Assembly (NCBI RefSeq): GCF_000518805.1
Contig: NZ_JAEH01000005.1
Coordinates: 43,652 to 107,651, forward strand
Reading direction: 5' to 3'
Source: Shewanella waksmanii ATCC BAA-643
GTDB lineage: Bacteria > Pseudomonadota > Gammaproteobacteria > Enterobacterales > Shewanellaceae
DNA length: 64,000 bases
The notes under the pieces are model-generated. The model did not search any database and was not told the origin of the DNA. It worked only from the letters and a program-made list of their open reading frames with translations. This document shows, piece by piece, positions 1-9,046 of this stretch (positions are counted from its first letter, which is position 1; the number at the start of each line of letters is the position of its first letter). Position numbers and translations under genes: made by a program.

Positions 1-320
1 GGCTCCTTGCCGCCTTTGTTATGATTGCCTTGCGGGCCATGACAGGCTTCGCATTGCAGGCCAGCCATCGGCGATTCACTGCTGTTACCTTGACCGTGTA
101 CCCCATCAAAAATCGCCATCACTTGGTCACTTTTGCGGTGACACATCAAACACGAGTCTGCGCCTTTAGGTGAGTACTCACCTGCGGCAAATTTCTCCAC
201 CAAGGTAGCTTCTAATTGATCACTGCTGAGGTCGTCCCATGGGGTAGCTTGGGCGCTAGATATCAATCCCAAACTGAGGAGGGTGCTTAATACGGCTATA
301 TAACATCGATACCATTTCAT
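1..320 (-). CDS. MtrA/DmsE-family decaheme c-type cytochrome (5' part; continues past the window edge)
   Basis: Reading the minus strand from the ATG at 320 gives a signal peptide ending in a run like LGLISSAQA, then mature protein with [12 protein letters not shown] and [18 protein letters not shown]. Both CxxCH motifs are covalent heme-c sites. The spacing and flanking words ([26 protein letters not shown]) match the start of MtrA and DmsE, periplasmic ten-heme cytochromes that carry electrons from CymA to an outer-membrane conduit or terminal reductase. Only about 106 codons and two hemes are inside the window, so the paralogue (MtrA, MtrD, DmsE or another) cannot be decided. Neighbours to the left are not visible. 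Confidence 0.9.
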   Translation of the reverse strand, partial: MKWYRCYIAVLSTLLSLGLISSAQATPWDDLSSDQLEATLVEKFAAGEYSPKGADSCLMCHRKSDQVMAIFDGVHGQGNSSESPMAGLQCEACHGPQGNHNKGGKE

Positions 321-439
321 AAATACACCTTAAATGTATATAGATTGCATGTTTAATAAGGGGAGTCGTTTGCTTTAATAAAGTGATATGAAAATCGTAA
401 AATATGACCGCAACACTCAGTTCATGCGAAATGCAACAA

Positions 440-454
440 GTGAATTAGATCAAC
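440..454. promoter_or_regulatory. Candidate anaerobic regulator site (FNR/ArcA/CRP-like)
   Basis: GTGAATTAGATCAAC lies about 120 bp upstream of the decaheme cytochrome start. It matches 8 of 10 defined positions of the FNR consensus TTGAT-N4-ATCAA and also resembles an ArcA box. A 14-of-15 identical copy occurs at 14482-14496. Which regulator binds is inference. Confidence 0.4.
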
Positions 455-612
455 ATTAAAAACCCGACACTAAAACATCGAAAAAGCAAAATAACTCGAG
501 AGCAATGCTAATGTATTTATCAAGGGAATTTCAGATTGTTAAAATGCAAATTAAGCAAATGTCTTGCGGTACAAAAAAACTAAATAAAAGTGATAGGCAG
601 CACATGATGATT

Positions 613-631
613 GATAATGATTAGCATTAGC
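613..631. promoter_or_regulatory. Putative Fur box
   Basis: GATAATGATTAGCATTAGC matches 16 of 19 positions of the classical Fur box GATAATGATAATCATTATC, a level usual for real iron-regulated promoters. It lies about 290 bp from the decaheme cytochrome start and about 535 bp upstream of menD, so its target is not obvious. Confidence 0.6.
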
Positions 632-1166
632 GCTCAACTGACGAAGAACAACAAATAGCAATAAAACATAACCTTACGCATAGCATTAGTTTTTCTTATG
701 CCAGCATTGGTTAATTCTGCTATATACAATTGTTAAAATAAAATTATTTAAGCGCTTAATAATATAAGATCGAGTTCATGTTTATCGAAGAATTTTACAT
801 GCTGAAATATATTAATAATGCCAAGTTTAGAAACTTCAACATTAGATATAATTACAGTAACAGAGTTAATATTGGGCAATTTTAAATTATTGGCCAATTC
901 AGACTTATAGGTATAATTTAAATACACCTTTAACAATGGATAACTAAGGCAGAAAGCTAACTTTTAATGTCGATAAAATCGACAACAACAAATAGATTGT
1001 ATTCTATGTGGTCATAGTAAAAACTGCTTTGATTAACCAAATCCTCATTGCTACAGCAACGGTCGCTAACGTCCCTTATCCACTCGCACAGTAAAAACAC
1101 GCTTAGGCATACTCCTAGAGCCAAAATCACGTTAAACTTACTAGGTCAATAAGTTAGGTAAATACT

Positions 1167-2867
1167 ATGCAGATCAATAAGACCGCTGAGCTCAACCTAT
1201 TGTGGGGCACGCTAATTTTAGAAGAGTTGGCTCGTTTGGGCGCCAAACATGTATGCCTTGCACCCGGCTCACGTTCAACGCCGCTCACGCTCGCGGCAGC
1301 GAAACAAACCAAACTAAAACAACACCTGCATTTTGATGAGCGCGGTTTGGGCTTCTTAGCACTCGGTTTGGCGAAAGCCAGCAAAGCACCAGTTGCGATT
1401 ATCACCACCTCAGGTACTGCGGTGGCTAACCTTTATCCGGCTATTGTTGAGGCCTGGCTCACTAAAGTGCCTTTGATTGTCCTTTCAGGAGATAGGCCTC
1501 CAGAGCTAATTAATTGCGGTGCCAATCAAGCAATCAATCAAACAGGAATTTTTGCCGACTATGCAGTGCAGCTCAACCTCCCCACCGCAGAGTTAAGTAT
1601 CGCCCCGCAAGTATTATTGACCAGTGTAGACAATGCGCTCGCGAGCACATCAGGACCTGTACATATTAACTGTATGTATCGAGAGCCGTTGTATCCGAGT
1701 CAAATGAGCAATGACTTCACTGACTACCTTGCCAGTTTAGGCAATTGGCAACATGGTCATGCGCCCTACAGTCAATATGTCACGCAGCCAACACAAGCCA
1801 CTCCTGCCAATGATATGCTAGCGCGATTTGTTCACGCTAAAGGCGTGATTGTGGCTGGCACCTTAGCGCCGGAAAGTGACCCTGAACAATTGGTCTTGCT
1901 GGCGCAAAAACTGGGGTGGCCGATTGTGGCCGATGCCCAATCACAACTGCGGCAGCATCCAGCAGTGATCGGTCACATTGATCAATTACTGCACCAGCCC
2001 AAAGCGACCGCACTGCTGCGCCAAGCAGAAAAAGTATTGGTTTTCGGTGGTCGTTTACTGTCTAAACGCCTAATGAGCTTTATTGATGAGCAGAAATGGA
2101 AAGAATACTGGCAAGTATTACCTCATCAACAACGTTTAGATCCGCACCATAATACCAAGCAAGTTTGGCTATCTGAGTTAGCCCATTTCTGCCAACTGCC
2201 TTGGCCACGTTCATCACAAGCTCAGTGGGCGCTTAGTCTTACCCAGCTCAATCAAACTATGGAGCAGTTATTTGAGCAACAGATCGATCACGGTGAGCTT
2301 GGTGAAGCAGCGGTAGTACGTCATATCAGTCAGCACTGTGAACAACTATTTATTGGCAATAGTTTACCCGTGCGGCTGTATGATATGTTTGCGCCGATAA
2401 GTCCGGCTTGGCCCAAGGTATACACCAACCGTGGCGCCAGCGGTATTGACGGTTTGCTGGCAACAGCCTGTGGTATTAGTCAGCACCAAGATCAGGCCAC
2501 TACACTGATTATTGGTGATATTTCACAGCTACACGACCTCAACTCATTGGCGATTGCTAAGCAATGCCAGGGCCCCTTCATTGTGGTAATACTCAACAAT
2601 GACGGCGGCAATATCTTTAATTTGCTGCCCGTTCCGGACGAAAAGCTGCGCAGTGACTACTACCGCTTAGCCCACGGGCTAGAGTTTGGCTATGCGGCAG
2701 CCATGTTTGGTTTGCCCTACAACCAAGTCGATGACATTGACACCTTCAAAGCGGTATATCGCGAAGCCAGTTGCTATCAAGGCACCTCCGTCATTGAAGT
2801 CAGCGTCAGCCAACATCAGGCCAGTGAGCAAATTGCCCGCCTTGCTAGCTGGATAAAACAACACTAA
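1167..2867 (+). CDS. menD: MenD, SEPHCHC synthase (menaquinone biosynthesis)
   Basis: Thiamine-diphosphate enzyme that joins 2-oxoglutarate-derived succinic semialdehyde to isochorismate, the first committed step of the menaquinone ring. 566 aa, close to the usual 550-570. N-terminal [14 protein letters not shown] and [18 protein letters not shown], then [10 protein letters not shown], are family signatures. The C-terminal ThDP site reads [11 protein letters not shown] followed by [12 protein letters not shown] (the GD-to-N motif). The ATG at 1167 has a short AGG about eight bases upstream. First gene of menD-H-C-E; its TAA shares its last base with the menH ATG, implying translational coupling. 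menF and menB are not in this cluster. Confidence 0.97.
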   Translation: MQINKTAELNLLWGTLILEELARLGAKHVCLAPGSRSTPLTLAAAKQTKLKQHLHFDERGLGFLALGLAKASKAPVAIITTSGTAVANLYPAIVEAWLTKVPLIVLSGDRPPELINCGANQAINQTGIFADYAVQLNLPTAELSIAPQVLLTSVDNALASTSGPVHINCMYREPLYPSQMSNDFTDYLASLGNWQHGHAPYSQYVTQPTQATPANDMLARFVHAKGVIVAGTLAPESDPEQLVLLAQKLGWPIVADAQSQLRQHPAVIGHIDQLLHQPKATALLRQAEKVLVFGGRLLSKRLMSFIDEQKWKEYWQVLPHQQRLDPHHNTKQVWLSELAHFCQLPWPRSSQAQWALSLTQLNQTMEQLFEQQIDHGELGEAAVVRHISQHCEQLFIGNSLPVRLYDMFAPISPAWPKVYTNRGASGIDGLLATACGISQHQDQATTLIIGDISQLHDLNSLAIAKQCQGPFIVVILNNDGGNIFNLLPVPDEKLRSDYYRLAHGLEFGYAAAMFGLPYNQVDDIDTFKAVYREASCYQGTSVIEVSVSQHQASEQIARLASWIKQH

Positions 2868-3643
2868 TGGCAGCTCATATAAACTGCTTTGGCCAACGCC
2901 AACAGCCCGCCCTTGTCATGTTGCATGGTTTTCTGGGTAGTCAGCTGGACTGGCAAGCAACAGTGGCGGCGTTAAGCGAGCAGTTTTACTGTATTTGTAT
3001 CGACCTGCCTGGTCATGGTCATCACCCACCACGCAACATTGATAGCTTTGATGATGTGGTCAGCGCCCTTTTGGCTGATTTACACGCACTCGGGGTTAGC
3101 CAGTTTCATTTACTTGGTTATTCACTCGGAGGCCGCATCGCTTTGGACATTGCCAAGCGCGCACCGCAGCAGATCTTAAGTTTACATTTAGAGTCGTGTC
3201 ATCCAGGGTTAATTCACCAGCAGGATAGACAGGCACGAGCGCAATCAGATGCATTATGGGCGCAAAAACTCGCCACCCTGCCGATAGCTGAATTTCTACA
3301 GCTTTGGTATCAACAGGGCGTGTTTGCCGAGCTCAGTGAGCAACAACGTCGCGACTTAGTGACTCGCCGCAGCGCGAATAACCCAAATGCACTAGCACAA
3401 ATGTATCGCGCCACCTCATTAGCTAATCAACAAGATTTAATGGCTGTTGTTGACTTAATTATCGGAACTAGCCATTTCTATGTGGGCGATCAAGATGCTA
3501 AGTTTCTTGCCCTAGGGCAACGCTGGCAGCAGCAAACCCAACTGCACATGCACATAATTAATGCGGCGGGCCACAATGCCCACCTTGCCCAGCCAACCTT
3601 GTTTAACCAAACATTGTTAGCTCAGTTACTTAAGGACGCCTGA
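2867..3643 (+). CDS. menH: MenH, SHCHC synthase (alpha/beta hydrolase)
   Basis: Eliminates pyruvate from SEPHCHC to give SHCHC. 258 aa alpha/beta-hydrolase fold: oxyanion segment MLHGFLGSQLDW near residue 18, nucleophile elbow GYSLGGR with Ser86 (the position known in E. coli MenH), and the catalytic His in AAGHNAHLAQP near residue 237. The start overlaps the menD stop by one base and the stop (TGATG) overlaps the menC start by one base. Other hydrolases share the fold, but position in the men operon decides the call. Confidence 0.95.
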   Translation: MAAHINCFGQRQQPALVMLHGFLGSQLDWQATVAALSEQFYCICIDLPGHGHHPPRNIDSFDDVVSALLADLHALGVSQFHLLGYSLGGRIALDIAKRAPQQILSLHLESCHPGLIHQQDRQARAQSDALWAQKLATLPIAEFLQLWYQQGVFAELSEQQRRDLVTRRSANNPNALAQMYRATSLANQQDLMAVVDLIIGTSHFYVGDQDAKFLALGQRWQQQTQLHMHIINAAGHNAHLAQPTLFNQTLLAQLLKDA

Positions 3644-4677
3644 TGACTTCTCTGACGCTGCACCTAGCTCGCTATCATGTGCCATTGTCGCGCGACTTAC
3701 CTGTTGCTGCACAACGTATCAACGAGCGCCACGGCTTAGTTTTAGCCGCAGATTATCAACAGCAGCGCCACTATGTCGAAATTGCACCGTTATCAGGTGT
3801 CGATATTGATGGCCAGCCAATAAAGGACTTTAGCCAAGAAAACCTCACCGAGGTGGAACAGCAGCTGCTGCATCTGTTGCCGCAACTGGCCGAACAAGGT
3901 GTCGAAGGGCTACAATCCGCTGCGGCAGCAACTAAGTTGCCTTCGTTAGCCTATGGGTTAAGTATGCTGCATGCTAAGCTCACTAATCAGTTACCCAAAG
4001 CCCGACAAACACCCATTGCTATCCCACTGCTTTACCAAGCCAATGATGAATCGCTTACTGCGCTGCAAGAGAGAGTTCGCCAGCTCCCAGATGACATCAC
4101 TCGTGTAAAAGTTAAAGTGGCTCAAATGGCAATGACAGATGAAATCACCATGATTCATGGCATTTTGGCCGTCAGACCCGATCTGCGCTTACGACTCGAT
4201 GCCAATCAAGGCTTTGCTCTTAACGATGCCATCGATTTCATCGCCTGCTTACCGCTAGCCGCAATTGAATATATTGAAGAACCTTGCGCCTGCATCGAAG
4301 ATAATATTGCCCTATACCAAGCGGTCGATGTGCCGTTTGCACTCGATGAAACCCTCAATAGTGCTGATTACCAATTTGCCGCCTTAAACGGACTAGCTGC
4401 TGTTGTCATTAAACCTATGTTACTTGGGGATATTACAGCAATACAGCAATGGACCTCTGTGGCCTATGAACATGGCGTCAACGTCATCCTCAGCTCCAGT
4501 TTAGAATCAAGCCTCGGAATAGACATGCTCAAAGATTTAAGCGTGCAATTAAGCCCAGACCAAGCCCCGGGCATCGATACTTTGGCGCCATTTAGCCAAG
4601 ATATTATTATCGCCACTGGCAACAAACCCTGTTTAGGCTTTGAAGAGCTCACCCCTTTGGCAAGTACAGGCGCTTAA
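3643..4677 (+). CDS. menC: MenC, o-succinylbenzoate synthase
   Basis: Enolase-superfamily enzyme that dehydrates SHCHC to o-succinylbenzoate. 344 aa. The superfamily residues are in order: the KxK motif in RVKVKVAQ, metal ligands in LRLDANQGF, EYIEEPC and ALDETL, and the second base Lys in VVIKPMLLG. The ATG is in a TGATG overlap with menH. It ends two bases before menE, so the four genes are surely one transcript. Confidence 0.95.
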   Translation: MTSLTLHLARYHVPLSRDLPVAAQRINERHGLVLAADYQQQRHYVEIAPLSGVDIDGQPIKDFSQENLTEVEQQLLHLLPQLAEQGVEGLQSAAAATKLPSLAYGLSMLHAKLTNQLPKARQTPIAIPLLYQANDESLTALQERVRQLPDDITRVKVKVAQMAMTDEITMIHGILAVRPDLRLRLDANQGFALNDAIDFIACLPLAAIEYIEEPCACIEDNIALYQAVDVPFALDETLNSADYQFAALNGLAAVVIKPMLLGDITAIQQWTSVAYEHGVNVILSSSLESSLGIDMLKDLSVQLSPDQAPGIDTLAPFSQDIIIATGNKPCLGFEELTPLASTGA

Positions 4678-4679
4678 AG

Positions 4680-6134
4680 ATGAGCTGCGCAATATCGCCA
4701 CTGCATCAAGCTGCAAAGCGATGGCCACACCAAGTTGCAGTGCAATATTGGGATGCGGCTAGCGCGAGCTATCAACCGATAAGTTATCAGCAATTAAGCC
4801 AACAAGTGCTCAGTGTCGCGCAGCAATTGAGTCAGCAAGGGTTAACGCTAAATAGCCGCCTCATGGTGACAGATGACAACTCCCTAGAACAAATCATCTT
4901 GTATTGGGCCTGTGTTGAGATAGGCGTACTGTTTTGCCCTATTTCGGCCAAGTTCCCAGCACAACAAGTCACTGACTTAGCCAACATATATCACTATCAA
5001 TATTGCTGGACCAGTCTGAAGTATCAGTCACTGCGGCCTAAAAATAGCACTGCAGTCGACATCGACTTATCTGCCGACAACGGTTCAGCGGCCAACGACG
5101 CTGGCCAGTTTGACTGGCAACGTGGTAGCAATGTGATCCTAACCTCTGGTTCAAGCGGCACGCCTAAAGGTGTGGTGCACTGCATGGATAATCATGTCGC
5201 CAGTGCGCGTGGCTCGGCGCAGCTCATTGACCTGAGTATCGGCGATGCTTGGCTGCTGTCATTGCCGCTGTTTCATATCGGTGGGCTAGCGATTGTGAAT
5301 CGCTGCGCCGTAGCGGGAGCGGCTGTAGTGTTGCCGATCCCGACAGCCAGCCTCGCCGAGCAGCTACAAGCGGTTTCCCTATCGCATTTGTCATTGGTGG
5401 CCGCGCAGCTCATTAAGTTATTAGCCGACAATCCACAACAGGTTAAATCGCTAAAAGCGCTGCCACTCGGTGGCGGAGCGGTAGCAACAAGCTTAACCCA
5501 GCAATTAAAACAACTAGGCTGTAGCGCCTATACCAGTTACGGTATGACAGAGATGAGCTCGCAAATTACCACTGGCGATGCCAACCTTCACGGCAGTGGT
5601 GAGCTACTGAGCTATCGGCAACTCAAACTGGTTGAGCAACGCATTTACGTGAAAGGTGAAACCCTGTTTAAAGGCTATCTGTATCCGCAAGGCAATGCTG
5701 AAGGTCACCAAGGCTGGTACTGCCCTGTCGATACCGAAGGTTGGTTTGATACCCAAGACCGTGGCGAGTGGCTTAATAATGGCCAACTGCATATTTTAGG
5801 TCGGAGCGACAATATGTTTATCTGTGGTGGCGAGAACATTCAACCTGAAGAGATTGAACAGGCGCTATGTTGTCACCCATTGATTGATGACGCCATTGTC
5901 TATCCAATTGAAGATGACCGATTTGGCTGGTTACCAGCCGCCATAGTAAAAGGCCCCATTGCAGCCTCAGGTATTGAGCAATCTCAATTGGATCAATTTC
6001 TGCAAGCCAAAATAGCCCGCTTTAAGCGCCCACGACATTACTCGCCTTGGCCTAATGTGCCGCAAACAGGGTTAAAGATATCGCGTAAAGCGATAATCGC
6101 TGCCGTATTAGCCTCACCACCAGCAGCCAAATAG
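4680..6134 (+). CDS. menE: MenE, o-succinylbenzoate-CoA ligase
   Basis: Adenylate-forming ligase that activates o-succinylbenzoate with ATP and CoA. 484 aa. It has the P-loop LTSGSSGTPKGVVH, the adenine-binding YGMTEMSSQ, the hinge-side GWFDTQDRG and the C-terminal catalytic Lys in TGLKISRKAI. Last gene of the men operon; a strong hairpin with a T-run follows immediately. Confidence 0.95.
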   Translation: MSCAISPLHQAAKRWPHQVAVQYWDAASASYQPISYQQLSQQVLSVAQQLSQQGLTLNSRLMVTDDNSLEQIILYWACVEIGVLFCPISAKFPAQQVTDLANIYHYQYCWTSLKYQSLRPKNSTAVDIDLSADNGSAANDAGQFDWQRGSNVILTSGSSGTPKGVVHCMDNHVASARGSAQLIDLSIGDAWLLSLPLFHIGGLAIVNRCAVAGAAVVLPIPTASLAEQLQAVSLSHLSLVAAQLIKLLADNPQQVKSLKALPLGGGAVATSLTQQLKQLGCSAYTSYGMTEMSSQITTGDANLHGSGELLSYRQLKLVEQRIYVKGETLFKGYLYPQGNAEGHQGWYCPVDTEGWFDTQDRGEWLNNGQLHILGRSDNMFICGGENIQPEEIEQALCCHPLIDDAIVYPIEDDRFGWLPAAIVKGPIAASGIEQSQLDQFLQAKIARFKRPRHYSPWPNVPQTGLKISRKAIIAAVLASPPAAK

Positions 6135-6135
6135 C

Positions 6136-6162
6136 AAAAAACCTGCCAGTGGCAGGTTTTTT
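6136..6162. terminator. Bidirectional intrinsic terminator between menE and rpoH
   Basis: The stem AACCTGCC/GGCAGGTT with loop AGT is flanked by an A-run and a T-run, so it can stop both the men operon (plus) and the rpoH transcript (minus). Confidence 0.85.
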
Positions 6163-6195
6163 AGATTCAGTACTTAGGCGCAAAATATAGCTTAA

Positions 6196-7053
6196 TTAGG
6201 CTTCCATTCGCCCTTTCAGCTTATTCATGGCATTTTTTTCAAGTTGCCTGATACGCTCAGCAGACACTTGATAGGTTTCAGCCAATTCTTGCAATGTGGT
6301 CTTTTCATCATTTAACCAGCGAGCTTGCAAAATATGTTGGCTACGCTCATCTAATGTCTTAATCGCAGACAATAATCGCGCTTGGTTATTGGCTTCTAGG
6401 TTATCGTTTTCAACCTGAGCAGCAAGATCTGATGAATGGTCTTCCAAGTAATGCATGGGAGCATAGTCTTGGTCGTCATCATTGTCACTGGCTAAATCAA
6501 ATGCTGGATCTTGGGCCGCCATGCGCGACTCCATCTCAGTCACATCAGACTTAGATACGCCTAAGCTTTCAGCAACCATACCCACTTCAGCATCACTAAA
6601 CCAACCTAGACGCTTTTTCGCCTTACGAAGGTTAAAGAACAATTTACGCTGGGCTTTAGTGGTAGCCACCTTAACAATACGCCAGTTTTTCAATACGTAT
6701 TCGTGAATTTCAGCTTTAATCCAGTGCACAGCAAATGAAACCAAACGCACCCCAACATCTGGGTCAAAGCGTTTAACAGCTTTCATCAAGCCGATATTAC
6801 CTTCTTGGATTAAATCCGCCTGCGGCAGACCATATCCCGAATAACCTTTCGCCACATGAACGACAAACCGTAAGTGAGACATAATCAACTGCTTCGCAGC
6901 CTGCAGGTCACCGGTCTCTTGCAAACGTTTTGCAAGCTCATACTCCTGCTCCGCCTCCAACATAGTGATGTTGTGAGCAGAATGGATATACGCCTCTAAG
7001 CTGCTAGAGCTTTGGGGTACCATCAGTGCCATTGATTGCGTTTGACTTGTCAT
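6196..7053 (-). CDS. rpoH: RpoH, heat-shock sigma factor (sigma-32)
   Basis: Directs RNA polymerase to heat-shock promoters. 285 aa from the ATG at 7053, which has AGGAGC seven bases upstream; an in-frame ATG six codons earlier lacks that signal. Region 2 carries the core-binding segment ([20 protein letters not shown]), the RpoH box reads [14 protein letters not shown], and region 4 is a helix-turn-helix ([20 protein letters not shown]). It lies downstream of ftsYEX, as in many gammaproteobacteria. The 230 bp before it contain sigma-70-like and sigma-E-like promoters, so it probably has its own transcript. Confidence 0.97.
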   Translation of the reverse strand: MTSQTQSMALMVPQSSSSLEAYIHSAHNITMLEAEQEYELAKRLQETGDLQAAKQLIMSHLRFVVHVAKGYSGYGLPQADLIQEGNIGLMKAVKRFDPDVGVRLVSFAVHWIKAEIHEYVLKNWRIVKVATTKAQRKLFFNLRKAKKRLGWFSDAEVGMVAESLGVSKSDVTEMESRMAAQDPAFDLASDNDDDQDYAPMHYLEDHSSDLAAQVENDNLEANNQARLLSAIKTLDERSQHILQARWLNDEKTTLQELAETYQVSAERIRQLEKNAMNKLKGRMEA

Positions 7054-7169
7054 TAACGCTCCTACTTTCATTTTACTACTGGGTTAAACTTAGCTTAGTC
7101 ACATGAAGTGTTGATGACACCCATGCTGTGTGGCTCAAAATAATCATTTCAATGGAGCCAAGCTGATGA

Positions 7170-7198
7170 ACTATCGGCGATCTCATCGGTGATGTCAA
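7170..7198 (-). promoter_or_regulatory. Candidate sigma-70 promoter of rpoH
   Basis: On the minus strand a perfect -35 TTGACA is followed after 17 bases by GATAGT (4 of 6 against TATAAT), about 117 bases before the rpoH ATG. Confidence 0.5.
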
Positions 7199-7235
7199 CC
7201 GTCGGCGATATCACAAATTAGATTTTGCGCAATTT

Positions 7236-7263
7236 AATAGACTTTGCAAATGAAAAATAGTTC
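7236..7263 (-). promoter_or_regulatory. Candidate sigma-E promoter of rpoH
   Basis: On the minus strand GAACTA-N16-TCTATT lies just inside the gap after ftsX. It fits the sigma-E consensus (GAACTT, 16-17 spacer, TCTRA/TCAAA) at nearly all strong positions. E. coli rpoH also has a sigma-E promoter, which supports the call. Confidence 0.5.
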
Positions 7264-7282
7264 ATCTAAGGGCAAATTAACC

Positions 7283-8248
7283 CTACGAAGGCTCGATGGC
7301 TCTAAGGTGTTGGCGGACCGAAAGGTAGGAGCCCAACCAACCTAAAAACGATGCTAAAGCAACCAATTGCCCAAGCTCGGTAAAGGTTAATGCCTGCATT
7401 TGCAACTGGCTACCATATAAGCCAAGTAATTCAGCCAATGCCCCATCGAGGTACCACACAAGTAGATTAATAATCATCCAAGCCAATATGCCGCCAATCA
7501 CGCCATACCAAATACCTGTGTATAAAAAAGGACGCTGAATAAACGCTTCAGTGGCGCCCACCAGCTTCATGACCTCAATCTCAGTGCGGCGATTCATGAT
7601 AGCTAAACGAATGGTATTCCCAATCACCAGCACCACTGCGAGCACCAACAATGCCGCAATGGCCAACACCGTGCGCTCTAATAGCTTAACAACCGCTTGC
7701 AATCTTTCCAGCCACTCAATATCTAAGCGACCAAAACTCACTTCAGCTTCTTGCTCAAGCTTGCCCAGCAGCTGTCTAGCACCAGCCGGACTGGAATATT
7801 TCAAACTCGGCGTCACAGTCACGACTGCCGGCAATGGGTTTTCATCTAGGTAAGCCAATGCCTCACCAAACCCAGATAAGCTTTGGAACTCTTCCAGTGC
7901 TTGATCACGGTTGATGTAGTTAACGTCACTGACTTCTGGATAGGTTTCGATTCGGGTGATTAAACTCTGGATAGTTCGCTCACTGCGGCCTTCATTAATA
8001 AACAGCGAAATCTCTGCCGCGCTGTTCCACGAAGCCGTCACTGTCTCGGCATTTTTTACCAACACTTGCAGTGCAGCAGGCAAACTGAGACTCACCCCTA
8101 GCACTGCCATGGTCATTAACGACGACAACGGGTTACGCCATAACTCACCCATGCTCGCCATGGCATGTTGAATATGGCGAATAAAGAACATCACTATTCG
8201 CCCAGATAGGGGGAGCTTGCTGCGGTTTAGTTGAGGCTGCTGAGTCAT
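7283..8248 (-). CDS. ftsX: FtsX, cell-division ABC transporter permease
   Basis: Inner-membrane partner of FtsE; the FtsEX complex acts at the divisome to control peptidoglycan hydrolysis through EnvC-type activators. 321 aa with one transmembrane helix near residues 45-65, a periplasmic domain (about 70-200), and three C-terminal helices (LAIAALLVLAVVLVIGN onward) with the permease motif RRTEIEVMKLVGA. It starts 12 bp after the ftsE stop, in the classical ftsY-ftsE-ftsX order. Confidence 0.96.
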   Translation of the reverse strand: MTQQPQLNRSKLPLSGRIVMFFIRHIQHAMASMGELWRNPLSSLMTMAVLGVSLSLPAALQVLVKNAETVTASWNSAAEISLFINEGRSERTIQSLITRIETYPEVSDVNYINRDQALEEFQSLSGFGEALAYLDENPLPAVVTVTPSLKYSSPAGARQLLGKLEQEAEVSFGRLDIEWLERLQAVVKLLERTVLAIAALLVLAVVLVIGNTIRLAIMNRRTEIEVMKLVGATEAFIQRPFLYTGIWYGVIGGILAWMIINLLVWYLDGALAELLGLYGSQLQMQALTFTELGQLVALASFLGWLGSYLSVRQHLRAIEPS

Positions 8249-8260
8249 AAACTATTTACC

Positions 8261-8953
8261 TCACTGTGCCGGCACGTTGACGTGACTGCTGAGCTCTTCT
8301 CCACCCAGCACCCGTCCCTGTTTTAGGGTTAACGTGCGGTACTTCATTCGCGCTATCAGCCCTAAATCATGGGTGGCAATCAACACTGTGGTACCCGCGT
8401 CGTTAAAGGTTTCGAACAAGCGGAGAATGTCCATCGATAACTTAGGATCTAAGTTACCGGTAGGCTCATCGGCTAATAGCAATGGTGGCTTATTCACAAT
8501 CGCTCGGGCAATCCCCACCCGCTGCTGTTCACCACCAGATAGCATGATTGGGTTGTGGCGTTCTTTGCCATACAAGCCCACCATATCCAATGACGCCAGC
8601 ACCCGCTTTTTAATTTCGTTATGGGAAAAACCTTCGATAACCAGCGGTAAGGCCACGTTATCAAACACGCTGCGATCCATGAGCAGATGGTGGTTCTGGA
8701 AAATCATGCCAATATCACGGCGTAGAAAGGGCACATCACTGCGTTTAATTTTGGCAATGTCATGACCATTAATCGATACGCGACCCGCATTGGCACGTTC
8801 AATCACAGTGATCAATTTGAGCAAGGTACTTTTACCCGCACCAGAATGGCCGGTTAAAAACGCCATTTCACCACGCTGTAAATGAAAACTCACGTCTGAG
8901 AGCGCTTTTTGTCCACCGGGATAGACTTTGCTTACTTGCTCAAATCGAATCAT
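8261..8953 (-). CDS. ftsE: FtsE, cell-division ATP-binding protein
   Basis: Cytoplasmic ATPase of FtsEX. 230 aa with Walker A GHSGAGKS, Q-loop FQNHHLL, ABC signature LSGGEQQR, Walker B LLLADEPTGNLD and H-loop ATHD, all intact. It lies 93 bp after ftsY and 12 bp before ftsX on the minus strand. It could be confused with LolD or MacB ATPases, but the ftsY/ftsX neighbours settle it. Confidence 0.96.
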   Translation of the reverse strand: MIRFEQVSKVYPGGQKALSDVSFHLQRGEMAFLTGHSGAGKSTLLKLITVIERANAGRVSINGHDIAKIKRSDVPFLRRDIGMIFQNHHLLMDRSVFDNVALPLVIEGFSHNEIKKRVLASLDMVGLYGKERHNPIMLSGGEQQRVGIARAIVNKPPLLLADEPTGNLDPKLSMDILRLFETFNDAGTTVLIATHDLGLIARMKYRTLTLKQGRVLGGEELSSHVNVPAQ

Positions 8954-9046
8954 GATTACCCAATATTATAGATTTTGTATTATGTCGCTCCTGCAACTTA
9001 ACGTGAACGACCTAGCTTTGCAAAAAACAACCTAAATCTTATCACC

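Larger units (their letters stand above)
321..1166. other. AT-rich intergenic region between decaheme cytochrome and menD
   Basis: Divergent regulatory gap of about 850 bp. It holds an ArcA/FNR/CRP-like site (440-454) and a Fur-box-like site (613-631), listed separately. A 62-codon open frame on the minus strand (748-936) has a TTG start, no convincing ribosome-binding site and AT-rich composition, so it is not called. No tRNA or clear intrinsic terminator was seen. Confidence 0.6.

Noticed and set aside
613..760. RyhB-type iron small RNA after the Fur box
   Set aside because: The conserved RyhB core could not be found and no clear terminator follows, so no RNA is called.
748..936. 62-codon minus-strand frame before menD
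   Set aside because: TTG start, no ribosome-binding site, AT-rich and no recognisable motif; best seen as non-coding.
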